Positions 20,209-31,237 of a stretch of DNA of 64,000 nt are shown here, piece after piece (within the stretch, counting starts at the first letter, position 1; each line of letters begins with the position of its first letter). Source of the stretch: Phycomyces nitens (Eukaryota; Mucoromycota; Mucoromycetes; Mucorales; Phycomycetaceae). The DNA lies in NCBI GenBank assembly GCA_022702545.1, contig JAHRBC010000002.1:1302001-1366000 (forward strand), given 5' to 3'. A model generated the notes under the pieces. It was not told the DNA's origin. It searched no databases and worked only from the letters and a program-made list of their open reading frames with translations. A program made the translations under genes and the position numbers.

Positions 20209-22348
20209 ATGTCTAACAACACCATTATCTATAGTATCTCGAATATCGAAAATGCTTTGATCAACTCCTCCATTGAAGGCATTAAGATGCTTCCTTTGAA
20301 TGCGACAATCTCAGTAAAAGCCAATGAATGGGAGCATTGCCTTAGCCGAATGAATACACTGTGCTCAACAAAGTGGATAGTGAAACAAAAACTTATGGAT
20401 CCAAACTTGGTCTTTGGAGAAACAAGAATATGTCATCGTGCTGGAAATTATCAGTCTAAGCGTCAAGTCCGTCTTGCACAAAAGGACTCAAAGAAATGTG
20501 GATGTACTGCTGCTTTAAAAATCAAGCAGTATAATGGTACTTCAATTGTTACCTTTTGCATGACAAAAGATCATGCCAATCATGTTCCTGGAGAGCGCCA
20601 GGAAATAAGAACTTTGCCCTTGCCCTCTGAGGCAATCAAGATCATTGAGGATCAGCTGAGAAGTGGAAGCAGCTGTAGAAATACAAGGATATCTACTCTT
20701 AGACAGATTGAAAACTGGGGTGTGGGTACCAGAAAGCCTAATTACGAAGAGATTTACAATAGAATGAAGAAGGTTTGTTAGTAGTGGTGTAAAGAAAAAG
20801 AGATTGAATTTAATAGTATGATACAAAACATAGATGGAAACATTGTTATATATGTTTAACTCAAATGAGAAGACATCTTTGTCAATCTGGTTGAATGAAA
20901 AGCTGGCATCCCAGAATTATTCAATTTTTACTGGAAATCTCTTGGCCTACTCAACCAACCAAGATCTCTTTGCCTTTGGATTCTAGTCTCCAACTCAAGT
21001 ACGAATTATGAGTCTATCCAAATCATTTTGCTTGGACGCCATCCATGGAATTTCCTGTAGAAGCACAGAGATTATGTATTCCCTGGTAACCAAGCACCCT
21101 GAGACCGGAAAAGGATACCCTGTTGCATTCATGATCACCAATGATCAAAGTGTTGGTCCTATCAACCAATGGCTTGTATTTCTTCGCCAAACCAGCTCTT
21201 TTGATCCATTAGCAATTACAATCGACTGTTGTATTGCTGAAGCCAATGCAATCAGATCAGCATTACTCCAAACAGCAATTCACTACTGTGAATTTCATGT
21301 CCTTCGTGCTTGGCAACATAACCTTGACAGTAAAGTCAAGTTAGATGGATCGTTCACAACACAACAGCTATCAGAGTATAAGCAAAGCCTGAAGAACAGT
21401 TTGAAGGATATCCTTGTTGAGTCAAACGAAGCAATCTTTTTGACAAAAATTGCAGAATTTAAAAGAATGATCCAAGATCAACCTCAATTTCTGCAATATT
21501 TTGAGAGAAAATGGACAGCCAATGAAGAAGTATTGAGAAGATAGGGGCGCCCTTTTGTTCAACAGCATCACCAGAGATACCTGACAAACAATTACATCGA
21601 ATCATGGCATAATCAATTGAAGGTCATTTACTTCAACCGTGCTAGAATCCGAAGATTGGATCGTCTCATCTTCATCTTGACCAATGATGTTGAGTTCTTT
21701 TATGAACAAGAAGTTGAATGGCTCAATTTCAGCAATGGAAGAATGGGTCCTGTTGAGAATGAGCTCTCAAGAAATACCTTTTCTGCATCACAAATCCAAG
21801 ATGACATACTCCCTTCTATGATCATTAACCCTTTGGGTGAGATTAGTAATAGTATGGATGACTCTAATGGTGAGTGGCAAATCCGTTCCTTTTCAATAGA
21901 AAATCAATGGTATACTGTTACAATTGAGCAAGGCTTGATTCAGAAGTGTTCTTGCCCAAACTTTTACCATCGCCAGTTGCCATGCAAGCATATGTACTTG
22001 CTTAAACGATACAATGGAGCAACTTTGGCATATATTGAACAGCAAAACGATGTGCATAATCAGTTGCAACAATCACACCAGGGTGGCAACAGTGTAGATT
22101 TCGTGCAAGACAATGTTGGGCAAATCAATGAGTTGCAAGATCCTAGTTCAGTAATTCAAAGTATTACGGCTCAGGCAGCAACATTGTACCATCAGAGAGA
22201 AGATATTGAGAGACTGAGGAGAATTCCAGGAGTGGATTTTTCTGAGTTAGAGATAATGGATAGATTGCTGTTTGATGTATTGAAGCGTTTTGATGACTTG
22301 AAGAATCGAAACTCTCTTCATTTCCAAAATATAAATACTCAACGTTAA
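20209..22348 (+). pseudogene. MULE transposase K, decayed
   Basis: The N-terminal piece (20209-20781) has a GCM1/WRKY-like zinc pattern (KKCGCTAAL...CMTKDHANH), usual in MULE proteins. After tandem TAG codons and a frame change, 21008-21544 carries the MULE core: CLDAIHG (first Asp), ITIDCCIAEANAI (second Asp) and HYCEFHVLRAWQ. After a TAG at 21542-21544, where the context suggests Trp, the frame goes on with NNYIESWHNQLK (Glu) and then a SWIM zinc finger (CSCPNF...CKHM, about 21948-21995), ending at 22348. A further TAG lies near 20984. Several stops and at least one frameshift make it inactive. Domain order is that of a full-length MULE transposase. Confidence 0.85.
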
Positions 22349-22539
22349 TAAAAATCAATCTCTTTATAAATAATAATGTCTTGATAATATGATAGGTTTT
22401 GTAACAAAAAGAAGTATTTAAAAAAATGCAAATAGATCATATTAAAAGAAATGATAAAAGTAAAAGCTGTCACAAGTTCCTGTTATTCCTCCAAATTCAG
22501 ATAGCGCCTGGGAAGAAATAAGTGGATGCTTAATTTTGG

Positions 22540-22828
22540 TGAGACAAGTTGTTGTTTTGGATCTGGGTTGTTCTTCCAATGCTATAACACAGCCAATATT
22601 GGTCAAACCCACTGGGAATCGTAAACGAGGATAGAAGATAGATACTTTTTATTCAATGAAATATTGTCCTCTTTTATATCTTTTCTAAACCCACTCAGCC
22701 ATCATAAATGTCTGTTTCGGTTTCTAATCTACTTTTGTTATAACTAATGTCTTCTAGGTCTTCAGAGAGCAAAAGAGAACTCTGTGTAATTGTCATCCTG
22801 ATTGGCTGACATTAATTCAGGCACGACA
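22540..22828 (-). repeat. Right terminal inverted repeat of MULE K
   Basis: This is the inverse of the left repeat and ends AGGCACGACA at 22828. Just inside it (22500-22550) is a block reading GGAAGAAATAAGTGGATGC, which also occurs in inverted form outside the left end near 19733-19750, so the terminal architecture has been duplicated. Confidence 0.8.
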
Positions 22829-22851
22829 CAAGTTTGAGTATGTCGTTCCTG

Positions 22852-23231
22852 TGTCAAGTCTCGACTAGGTGTATCTTGCTAATGTGTCAAGTCTCGACTG
22901 GGTATATCTTGCTAATGCTTGACTTAGATAAGTTTTGCAATAGATCACCACCAACTAGGACGTTTAGGATAAATAGGAATATAGAGAATTGAATGCTTTT
23001 TATTGTTACAAATCGTTGTAGTATTTATACAGATTTTATAAGTGAAACTATCTAAACTAATTACTCTTTACTCAAGACACATTGGTTATCTCTTTATGAG
23101 AGGCGATGAGAATATGTCTTGGTTTTACAGAAAGGGGAACCAATTGGTATAACATTGAAGACATATGTTAAAAGCATTACCGATTGGGTACCTGATTATC
23201 TGGGTTATTATTTGCTATGTCAACTCTGACA
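22852..23231 (-). repeat. Solo LTR (TGTCA/TGACA type), TSD CCTG
   Basis: The repeat runs from TGTCAAGTCTCG to CAACTCTGACA and is flanked on both sides by CCTG (22848-22851 and 23232-23235). The uninterrupted flank occurs near 33315-33330. TATA and AATAAA signals read on the minus strand. The first 33 bp are duplicated in tandem (22852-22884 and 22885-22917), which explains its length of 380 bp against 348 bp for the copy at 33901. Confidence 0.8.
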
Positions 23232-23235
23232 CCTG

Positions 23236-23412
23236 ATCTAGGCTATCTTCTAATTCACTGTAAACATAGTCAAATTGGTCAAGCTTTAATACACAGGAGT
23301 ATTCAAAATAAGAGAGAGGATAAAAGATAATTTTTATTGTTTTGAATTTGGATATCTTATATAGTTTTCTAAATGATTATTCATCTTTGACTACACTGAA
23401 GAGGTGTCTAAT
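23236..23412. repeat. Short dispersed repeat N, cut by element E2
   Basis: The sequence from CCTGATCTAGGC to GAGGTGTCTAAT is repeated with few changes at 33320-33501, where it interrupts a MULE terminal repeat and has TGTCGTT on both sides. Here its right edge is the CACTACGG terminus of E2. It contains no open frame of note. Confidence 0.65.
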
Positions 23413-23691
23413 CACTACGGCGGAAAAAACAGTAGCTAACTACCATTTTGGTAGCATTACTACCATTTTTTCCCACCAAAAAAAATGGTAGTAAAGACTC
23501 TGTATAAGGCAATTTCAGTAGCTGTTACCGTTTTTTTAATGCGAAAAAAAAGGGTAGTTATGAGGCAGGAATAGGCACAGCTACCGTTTTTTTTATCCAA
23601 CCAAAATTGTTTCTTTATATACTATAGCCTCTCTTTTATATTACTTTATATACTAGCACCCATTCTTTTTTTACTGCCATTTATTTGAAAT

Positions 23692-23917
23692 TGTGGTAAA
23701 ACCACCTTTAAATACTATTACAAATTGGCTTAACAAAAACTAAGTAACAAAATCCACTCAAGTAGATTTAAGTTACACTAATATCTAAAAGCCCTATTAA
23801 CACCCAGTCAAGTATTTATACACAAATCCTACAACAGACAGAATTTCAGTTTCTCTTTTACTTTAAAAATAAATATCAAGTAAAATTGACTTATCGTGTT
23901 TTAGTAATTTTGCTACA
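23692..23917 (+). repeat. 5' LTR of the Ty3/gypsy element
   Basis: It starts TGTGGTAAAACC and ends TTTTGCTACA. It differs from the 3' LTR only at G versus A in the AAAATTGACTT motif near its end. No classical tRNA primer-binding site follows directly. Confidence 0.95.
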
Positions 23918-23970
23918 CTTTTTTCAATTTGCATATTTTTTTTTACCATAAAAGAGAAGAAAATTCTGTC
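23837..23970 (+). other. LTR-leader complementary segments, possible self-priming or leader stem
   Basis: GACAGAATTT (23837-23846) and TTCTCTTTTA (23851-23860) in the LTR are exact complements of AAATTCTGTC (23961-23970) and TAAAAGAGAA (23949-23958) in the leader, in antiparallel order. The RNA could form a 20-bp stem with a small internal loop ending just before the gag ATG. Tf1-type elements prime from such a fold-back, but there the site lies next to the LTR, so priming here is only a hypothesis. Confidence 0.5.
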
Positions 23971-23972
23971 AA

Positions 23973-24779
23973 ATGGCCAACCATTGTGAAACCAACGATA
24001 TTGCTGAATCTGCACTCAACAACCAGGTAGCTCAGCTATCGGTTGCTGAGGATGTGGAGATGACCGAGATGATTTTGTCCAACAAGACAGAATCGTCAAA
24101 AGAGTACAACTCTTCTACAAAGGAGTTGATTATGACTGAGAAGAAGGACAAGGTCAAACAACCTTCGTTCCTTGAATACATCAAGTCGACTGAGCAGGAG
24201 CTTAACAACCTCCACTCAGAAATGATGGTTTTCATGGACCAGCCAGGATTACAATCCGAGGAAGACATGATTGCCGAGGAACGCCTTCACAAAAGAACAC
24301 AGATAGTGACGGCAAGACTGAATCTCCTGTTGGCCTCGAAAAACATTGAGATGTTGAAGGCCAATGCGAGAGGAAACGAAGAAGCGGAAGGGCATGAGTC
24401 CAAGGGAGCGGCGAGCTGTGTCTACACGCTCAACGACATACCAAAGTTTCAAATCCATGCTATGAACATGGTGTATTTCCCGGGAGAAGTGGTTTATGAA
24501 GACGTGAATGCTTTTGCCGTGGCATACGAGCTTTTTTTAAGCCTGACTGGATTCGGAGGAAAGAATGGATGGAAGAAACTACTGACCTTGGCCTTCCATA
24601 CTACCTTCCACCATTGGGTCCAGGAGACTTTGTTCATGACAGAATCATGGGCAGAGGCCAAGAAAACGATGGAGGAGAAATTTAACTCTAATATCACCCG
24701 GGGTAAGAACAGACTGAGTGTCTTATATATGACAATTTGCGAGGAGGAATTGGTGGAGGTCTACTCCATGCGCTTTTGA
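23973..24779 (+). pseudogene. Ty3/gypsy gag, N-terminal part, ends by frameshift
   Basis: The frame starts MANHCETND close behind the leader and encodes an acidic N-terminus and a capsid-like region (GFGGKNGWKKLLTLAFH, HHWVQETLF, WAEAKKTMEEKF). It stops at 24779 right after VYSMRF. Reading continues in the -1 frame as LKEANKAGFRSDD, where the same domain clearly goes on. The change lies at a T run (about 24774-24777). Gag-pol frameshifts normally lie after the nucleocapsid, not inside the capsid, so a lost base is likelier than programmed shifting. Confidence 0.75.
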
Positions 24780-27370
24780 AGGAGGCCAACAAGGCCGGAT
24801 TCAGAAGTGATGACACGACACTGGGAGAAATCTTCATAAAGAGTCTTCCATCATCGTGGTACGATCCAATCTTCAACAACCTTAGCACGGGCAAAGAAGA
24901 CAACAGCTTCATCAAGACTGTTGAACAAGTAACCCAGGCCGCCAAGAGAGTGTCTGCCCCTCGTCATAACAAAGGGGACAAACGGAAATTCGCAAGAGAG
25001 TCCAACGATCTCTTCTGTGGCACACACGGCGGGTATAAGGCAGATCACGATGAGGAAAACTGCACCCAGGCCGAGCAAGGGAAGAAGACTAGAAAGGACA
25101 TGGTCAACCATGATGAGGCCAGGATAATTGGCAATACTCCAAGAAACCTGGGCTCAAAGAACTACCCTTTCAGAGCCACGTCGTTCAGCCAGCAGAAACA
25201 ACAAGTTTCCGTAATGCCGGAGGAGCGCAAGTGCAAGTTTTGCAAAGGCTCATACTTCCGGGGTCATAAATGCAACGCGTACTTCGATGTATACCCGGAA
25301 AGAAGACCAGAGAACCTGGCAGCCAAAAGAAACGTTGCCATCAACACGGTTTCGGCGTCTGATGGCTTGAACAAGAGCAAGTGGGCTCCCTACAACAACC
25401 ACCACCACAACAACAATAACAACCGCAGGAACAACAGTGGCGGCGGAGTTGTGCACCCTGGTAGAAACCAGATTCAAGATGCGATGAGCAACGCCATGAG
25501 CTCTGACCCCTTCGACAACGAAGACTGTAAGTTGGCAGACATTAATGGAGAAACAAATCCATCCAACAAATTGTTATTGACACCTATTGTCATAGAGGGA
25601 ACCAAGCTCATGGCCATGTGCGATTCTGGTGCCGACACCACGTGTATTAACCAATACACATTTAATAAATACTTTGCGCACAAACAAATCTTTCCAGTGC
25701 AGGGTGTGATAAAAAACTTTGCACTTGAAAGTAGCAATTATCCTGAGAGATTAGGTCAGACAGAATTACTGTCAGTAGTATATGGAGATGCTCCATTTCG
25801 CTGTACCCACCAATTTGAAGTCGTAAATTTCCCTAATCACATAGCAGCCCAAGCTGATATATTGTTGGGAACAGATATATTCGAAAAGTTGGATATCCGA
25901 ATGACGGGAATTGCTTATCGTTACCCTAAAGAATTTGAAGAGAACTACTCAGAACCTCAAGATTTAAACTTTGATACACATAATTATTATAATCCGGAAA
26001 ACAGCAATTATGGAACTGAATCGGAAAGACAACACTTTTTCCAAGACATTTCGGGGGCCATACAGAAGAACGAAGCCATCAAACCCGGTACATTCTGTAA
26101 TGTACCTGCTTCAGAAGTATGTATTCCTATGAAGCAAGACGGAACAAATTGTTATATTAGACAATACCCCTTACCATATAAATACATGCCCGAAATACAA
26201 AAGCAGCTTAACGAATGGCTACAGAGTGGCTTGGTAGTACCAGCAGAACCAAGTGCCCGATATAACTCTCCTTTGTTAGTAATCCCTAAGAAAGGAGACG
26301 ATGGCGCTTTAACAAAGCTGCGTATAGTACAGGACTTACGTCGGATAAATATCAACATATCTGATTCATACAAAGAGGACTATGCCGTCAACTGCATTCA
26401 AGACATTTTCCGAAAAGTTGCCAAACCAGGGATGGTGTTCTCAAAGTTGGACTTAAAAAATGCTTACCACTCATTTAAAGTCAAAGAATCCGATCAAGAA
26501 GTACTTTCTTTTACCTTTGAGAACAAAACATACAAGTGGCAAGCCTGCTGCTTTGGCTTAAAAACTATTACTAGTTTATTTTGCAGAGTTATCAAGATAA
26601 TTCTTGGGGATACTGAAGGTGTCGAATCCTATGTGGATGACTGCATTTTATTCAGTACCCCTGCTAGACATGCTCAACTCGTACAAACAGTGATAAACAA
26701 GCTTACAGCTGCTAATCTGAAACTCAATGTACAAAAATGCAAATTTTTCCAAACTACGATCTTTACCTTGGGATTTGTCGTTGGCCCTGGTATTACCAAA
26801 ATAGACTTTCGAAAACTATCGAATATTCAGGAATGGCCAATCTGTCGATCTGCAGAACAAGTCAGAAAACTCATGGGAACTATCACATTCATGAGAGACT
26901 ATATCCCATTGAGCTCCAAACTAACTGCACCCTTGGATCAATTACGCTATGAACCTAATGTCAAAGAAAAATGGAATAACATACATACAGAATGCCTAGA
27001 AGCCATTAAGCAAGTTCTGTTATCAAGTGCGGTATTACATGCCCCAGATATGAGTAAGAAGTTTTACATGCAAACCGATGCCTCGCTCTATGGCGTATCT
27101 GCTATTCTGTACCAAAAAGCGGAGGATGGACGCACTAAGCATATTGCATTTATATCCAAATCTTTGAACAAACATCAACGGTTATGGTCGACCAACCGTC
27201 GCAAAATCTACGCTATTATATTTGGGCTGGAAAGGTTTAGACCTTTATTGCTAGGCAACCCAAACCTAGAAATACGAACGGATCACTCAGCGCTAGTTTA
27301 TATTCTAGTAGCTATTTGTCCAGTAACCTCCAAAATTATGTCGATACTCTCAACGAATACGGGCGACTGA
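24737..27370 (+). pseudogene. Ty3/gypsy gag end, protease, reverse transcriptase, RNase H
   Basis: This frame carries the rest of the capsid, a zinc-knuckle-like CKFC...GHKC near residue 165, an aspartic protease active site (CDSGADTTCIN, Asp near 296), the reverse transcriptase with SYVDDCILFS near 632, and RNase H with QTDASLYGVSAIL near 780. The frame leaves the RNase H region near 27300-27316 and runs to a stop at 27370, while the domain goes on in the next -1 frame. The first codons before LKEANKAGF are out-of-frame translation of gag. Apart from these shifts all motifs look intact. Confidence 0.85.
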
Positions 27371-29133
27371 AAATCAGCTACATCAAAGGAGTAGATAACA
27401 CTCTACCCGATGCGCTGAGCCGGTTATACCCTCCGGTTGAAGAAGATGTGCAACAAAAGAAAGAGGAGGATCAAGTCATCCGTAAAATGCTAAAATATAT
27501 TATGATAAAACAACAGAACATCGAACCCGATGTTACATCTAACTATGAAGTAAAGAAAAGAGGATCACACTTCACCAAACGTCAAATAGTACATAGCAAA
27601 GACAAAGACCTACATATCCTAGCCGTTAAACTCAACAATGAGCAATTCAAGGAAGCTACCTTAGATTATTTGATTCCACCTCTAGCTGACAGAAAGTCAT
27701 TGGTGGAAGAAGCTCACAAAATGGGACACTTTGGCATAGAAGGCGTAGTACAATCACTACTAAGTGATGGTATGTATTGGTCATCAATGTATAAAGAATG
27801 CAAGGAAATCATATCGAACTGTATACCTTGTGCGCAACATACCATTGTAAAAAGAGGGTACAACCCCAAGAAAAGCATAGTGGCTTGGGATGTATTCGAT
27901 CATATTGCAATGGATTTGGCAGGACCTTTTGCAGTTACCGAAAACCAAAACCTATACATATTGGTAGTGGTCGATGTAGCAACTAGATACATTATTGCCA
28001 GACCATTACCCAACAAACAAAGTGACACTGTAGCCAAAGTCTTAACAGGGATATTTGGAGATTATGGTATTGCAATCGTAGGACGATTCATTCAATCGGA
28101 TAATGGTAGGGAATTCAGGAACAGCTTGATGCAATCTATTACCCAGATTCTGGGTATCAAACATAAATTTTCGACTGCCTACTACCCACAAGGAAATGGA
28201 ATTGCTGAAACTAGCGTCAAAATGATAACAAATACCTTGCGCAAATTATGTGGACAAGACTTCAGAAACTGGGATGACATACTACCTACAGCACAACTAT
28301 GCTGCAATTTGAAGATCCGTACCAGATCTGGTTCAAGCCCATTCTCACTTATGTTTGCGCGTAAGGTTAATAAACCTGGAGACTACTCTGCCAACGATAC
28401 ACAGCCATCTACAACCAAAGAATGTCTTACTGAAGAAGAAATACTTCAGCGAGCAGAAAAAATGTCAACAATAGTATTTCCTGCAATTAAGAAACGTACA
28501 ATGCAACTTATCGAAGAATATGACAAGAAATTTAACAAGAAACATTACCTTATCGATATACCTTTGGGACAAACAGTCATGGTACGATTACCATCGAGAG
28601 ATACAAAACTATCGCCACTATTCGAAGGTCCATTTGTAGTCGTTCGCAAAACGGAAAGTAACAACTATGTATTGCGCGATGAAACGAATGAGCTATTACA
28701 TCGTGACTATACACCATCAGAACTAAAAGTGGTGAACATTGATGAAACTGCTATCGAAGATGAATATGTCGAAGTAGACGAAATACGAGACCATAAAGAC
28801 GCAGGTCAATCTCGTCTATTTTTGGTTAAATGGAAAGGACTTGGAGAACGTGAAAATTCTTGGATTTCAGCTAGCGAATTTTGCTCACCGGAACCCATTC
28901 GCAAGTACTGGAAAAGACTGGAAGAAAAAAAAAGCAAAGCAATGCTTGCTAAGGTCGCTACAGTCGTACAACCTGTTCGTAAAAGAGGGCGTCCAAGAAA
29001 AACCGATAGCGAGGTACCAACTACCAATTCCAATGCTATAACAATCGGGACAAAATGCACACGGACAATGACATTACCTACCACCGTCCAAAACCAACCT
29101 GTACGAAAGAGAGGACGACCTCGTAAACTCTAA
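27316..29133 (+). CDS. Ty3/gypsy RNase H end, integrase, chromodomain and two AT-hooks
   Basis: No ATG opens this frame; it continues RNase H (ISYIKGVDNTLPDALSRL) after a one-base change near 27300-27316. The integrase follows: zinc-binding HKMGHFG...CIPC near residues 135-172, first catalytic Asp in AMDLAGPF near 196, second in SDNGREF near 257, Glu in YPQGNGIAE near 294. Residues of about 483-532 form a chromodomain (VDEIRDHKDAG, FLVKWKGLGERENSWI), the mark of chromoviruses, which read histone marks to choose insertion sites. Two AT-hook motifs (KRGRPRK near 555 and 597) follow. In the element this would be the end of one polyprotein. Confidence 0.85.
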   Translation: MSSNLQNYVDTLNEYGRLKISYIKGVDNTLPDALSRLYPPVEEDVQQKKEEDQVIRKMLKYIMIKQQNIEPDVTSNYEVKKRGSHFTKRQIVHSKDKDLHILAVKLNNEQFKEATLDYLIPPLADRKSLVEEAHKMGHFGIEGVVQSLLSDGMYWSSMYKECKEIISNCIPCAQHTIVKRGYNPKKSIVAWDVFDHIAMDLAGPFAVTENQNLYILVVVDVATRYIIARPLPNKQSDTVAKVLTGIFGDYGIAIVGRFIQSDNGREFRNSLMQSITQILGIKHKFSTAYYPQGNGIAETSVKMITNTLRKLCGQDFRNWDDILPTAQLCCNLKIRTRSGSSPFSLMFARKVNKPGDYSANDTQPSTTKECLTEEEILQRAEKMSTIVFPAIKKRTMQLIEEYDKKFNKKHYLIDIPLGQTVMVRLPSRDTKLSPLFEGPFVVVRKTESNNYVLRDETNELLHRDYTPSELKVVNIDETAIEDEYVEVDEIRDHKDAGQSRLFLVKWKGLGERENSWISASEFCSPEPIRKYWKRLEEKKSKAMLAKVATVVQPVRKRGRPRKTDSEVPTTNSNAITIGTKCTRTMTLPTTVQNQPVRKRGRPRKL

Positions 29134-29251
29134 AACTTTTATTTTTCACATTTTTTTTTTTTTTTTTATCCAAGTCGGTTTTTTTTGTTTTGTTTTGTTT
29201 TTTTTGGATTATTAGACTAACAAGTCGTTTCAATCATAATTGAACCTGGCT

Positions 29252-29259
29252 GGGGGGAG
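29252..29259 (+). other. Polypurine tract of the Ty3/gypsy element
   Basis: GGGGGGAG lies directly before the 3' LTR at 29260, the position of the plus-strand primer. A T-rich tail of the coding region precedes it. Confidence 0.8.
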
Positions 29260-29485
29260 TGTGGTAAAACCACCTTTAAATACTATTACAAATTGGCTTA
29301 ACAAAAACTAAGTAACAAAATCCACTCAAGTAGATTTAAGTTACACTAATATCTAAAAGCCCTATTAACACCCAGTCAAGTATTTATACACAAATCCTAC
29401 AACAGACAGAATTTCAGTTTCTCTTTTACTTTAAAAATAAATATCAAGTAAAATTAACTTATCGTGTTTTAGTAATTTTGCTACA
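29260..29485 (+). repeat. 3' LTR of the Ty3/gypsy element
   Basis: It matches the 5' LTR at all but one position (A in place of G in the AAAATTAACTT motif). It ends GCTACA at 29485 and GAAAT follows. Confidence 0.95.
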
Positions 29486-30857
29486 GAAATAATAGTTTAT
29501 TTTTTATTATAATTTCGATTTATTTCAAATAATATTAAAATATATATAATAATAATATAGAAACATACCAAAAGCAAATACTATTTAATATTATAAAACG
29601 TATATGGTACAAACCTTTTACTCAATCTATACACGATGTCAACAACATGTTGTTATGACTTGGATGGCCTTTGGTCTTCACCGATTGCTATGAAAATATT
29701 GTGGTCAGAGAATGAAGCAATCAAATAAACCGAGCATATTGTTTTGGATAGCATACCAGTATATATTGTGCTTGTTAATCGGTATACCAAGCATCTCTTG
29801 AATTAATGCCACTATATGAAACGTACAGATGTAAATACTAGATGCAGTAGAAGGAGAATAGAGAATGCGCAATATGATTAATTAAAGAGTGTAAACATAT
29901 TATAATATTCTTACCATAGAAAATATATTGCTGTAAAGTCAGCTCATAAGATTTAAAACTAATTCGAATATAATAGTAGTTGGCAGAATGAGTACATCAT
30001 TAAGAAAACAATATGCATATTCTACAGAGATTCCCAGGTGGGGAGGTGGGGAACGACAAACTTTAGTGTAATATAGCTGTAAAAAAATTTCACCTTTTTT
30101 TAGTGTCTGAAAAATTATGAGATGAGTGTTTCATTCCTTGATTAAAGATAGCAGAGCTGAAGATGTGGTATACAAGATTCCAATCAGATGTTTATGTCAT
30201 TGACAACCTTACATAAGGGAGGGTCATTTAGTTTTACTTCAAAAAAGTAGAGCAAAGAAAAGAAAAGAAATATAAACTAACCTTGGCGTAATACAGCTAT
30301 AAAAAAATTTCATTTTTTTTGGTGCTTGAAAAAGGGCAAGATGTGTATTTCATTCCTAGATTAAAAACAACAGAGCTGAAGACGTGGTATACAAGATGCC
30401 AATTGGGCATTTATTAAGGTGGCAATCTTACGTGATGGAGAGTTATTCGATTTTATTTCAAAGGAGAGGACCAAAGCAAAGATAAAACAGCTAAAGGAAA
30501 AGAGGAAAAGAAAAAGTGTGCTAAAACATATACTAAAAATATGAGAGAACCAATAAGAGCAGCCTAAAGAATATTAAAGACTTAGTCTGTTTCTCTTAGA
30601 TGAAGGCTCATTGCTCATTCCTAGTGGTGTAAACCTATATCAAACAGTAGAAATATTGTATTAATATTAAATTGAGAATAGATGAGCAATAAAAAAGCTC
30701 TAACTTATAGTACATCTGTCATGATTGGGGATTCAGCCTCGTCATCCATTTGAAATATCTCATCTTCTGAAAGAAAAGAACTGCTTGCTCTTTCCTGCTA
30801 TAACATAATAAAAATATTGTATTAATTATAATATATATTCAAATGTTTGTTAATTAA

Positions 30858-31237
30858 TGTTGTATCCAACATAATCATAGATTGAAACATTAACACAAAT
30901 TACCAATATTGAAACATATTGAATAACCGACTTACAGGAAGCGCACTAAAGAGTGTACCTTTCCAAATACATTATTCATACATAAAGACACACTAACAAC
31001 CAGTACTAACACACTGGTTAATAGTACTAAGTAAAATAACAAGTCATATCTAATAGTTGGTAGAGAGAACAGACATTACATGATATTATCATATCATCAC
31101 TAGCACTCATCTCAATGTCTATATAAACGCACAATACGAATAGCAATAGTCTTCATCTTATTCACAAATTCTTTCTCTCTCAATAAACAAAGTCTCACTG
31201 TACTCTTGTCCGTGCTTTGTTTTTCTCTGATTTAACA
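30858..31237 (+). repeat. Solo LTR (TGTTGT...TAACA), TSD ATTAA
   Basis: Compared with E3, which reads straight through GTTAATTAATAAACTTGC at 61464, E2 has 380 extra bases starting TGTTGTATCC and ending GATTTAACA, flanked by ATTAA on both sides. A TCTATATAAACG box near 31120 and CAATAAACAAAG near 31181 follow the promoter and poly-A order of an LTR. It belongs to a family distinct from the other LTRs in the window. Confidence 0.88.

Larger units (their letters stand above)
19759..22828 (+). mobile_element. MULE element K with long terminal inverted repeats
   Basis: The ends TGTCGTGCCTGAATTAATGT (19759) and its inverse (22828) begin terminal inverted repeats of roughly 290-330 bp; the right copy lacks two short blocks present in the left one. 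Between them lies a decayed MULE transposase. The expected 9-bp target duplication was not found, so one border may have been rearranged. A third copy of the terminal repeat is at 33249-33828. Confidence 0.75.
23692..29485 (+). mobile_element. Ty3/gypsy chromovirus-type retrotransposon, TSD GAAAT
   Basis: Two 226-bp LTRs (TG...CA) with a single base difference flank a 5.3 kb interior; GAAAT is duplicated at 23687-23691 and 29486-29490. Gag, protease, RT, RNase H, integrase and a C-terminal chromodomain occur in the Ty3/gypsy order. Near-identical LTRs indicate a recent insertion, yet the coding region has two one-base frame changes. It lies inside element E2. Confidence 0.95.

Noticed and set aside
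22829..22851. A 9-bp target duplication for MULE K
   Set aside because: The bases next to the two ends (GGGCAC and CAAGTT) do not match, so no duplication is claimed.
24760..24790. Programmed -1 frameshift between gag and pol
   Set aside because: No X-XXY-YYZ heptamer is visible at the change, and it lies within the capsid region rather than after the nucleocapsid. A lost base is the simpler reading.
27300..27320. Programmed frameshift within RNase H
   Set aside because: No known element shifts frame inside this domain; a one-base loss fits better.
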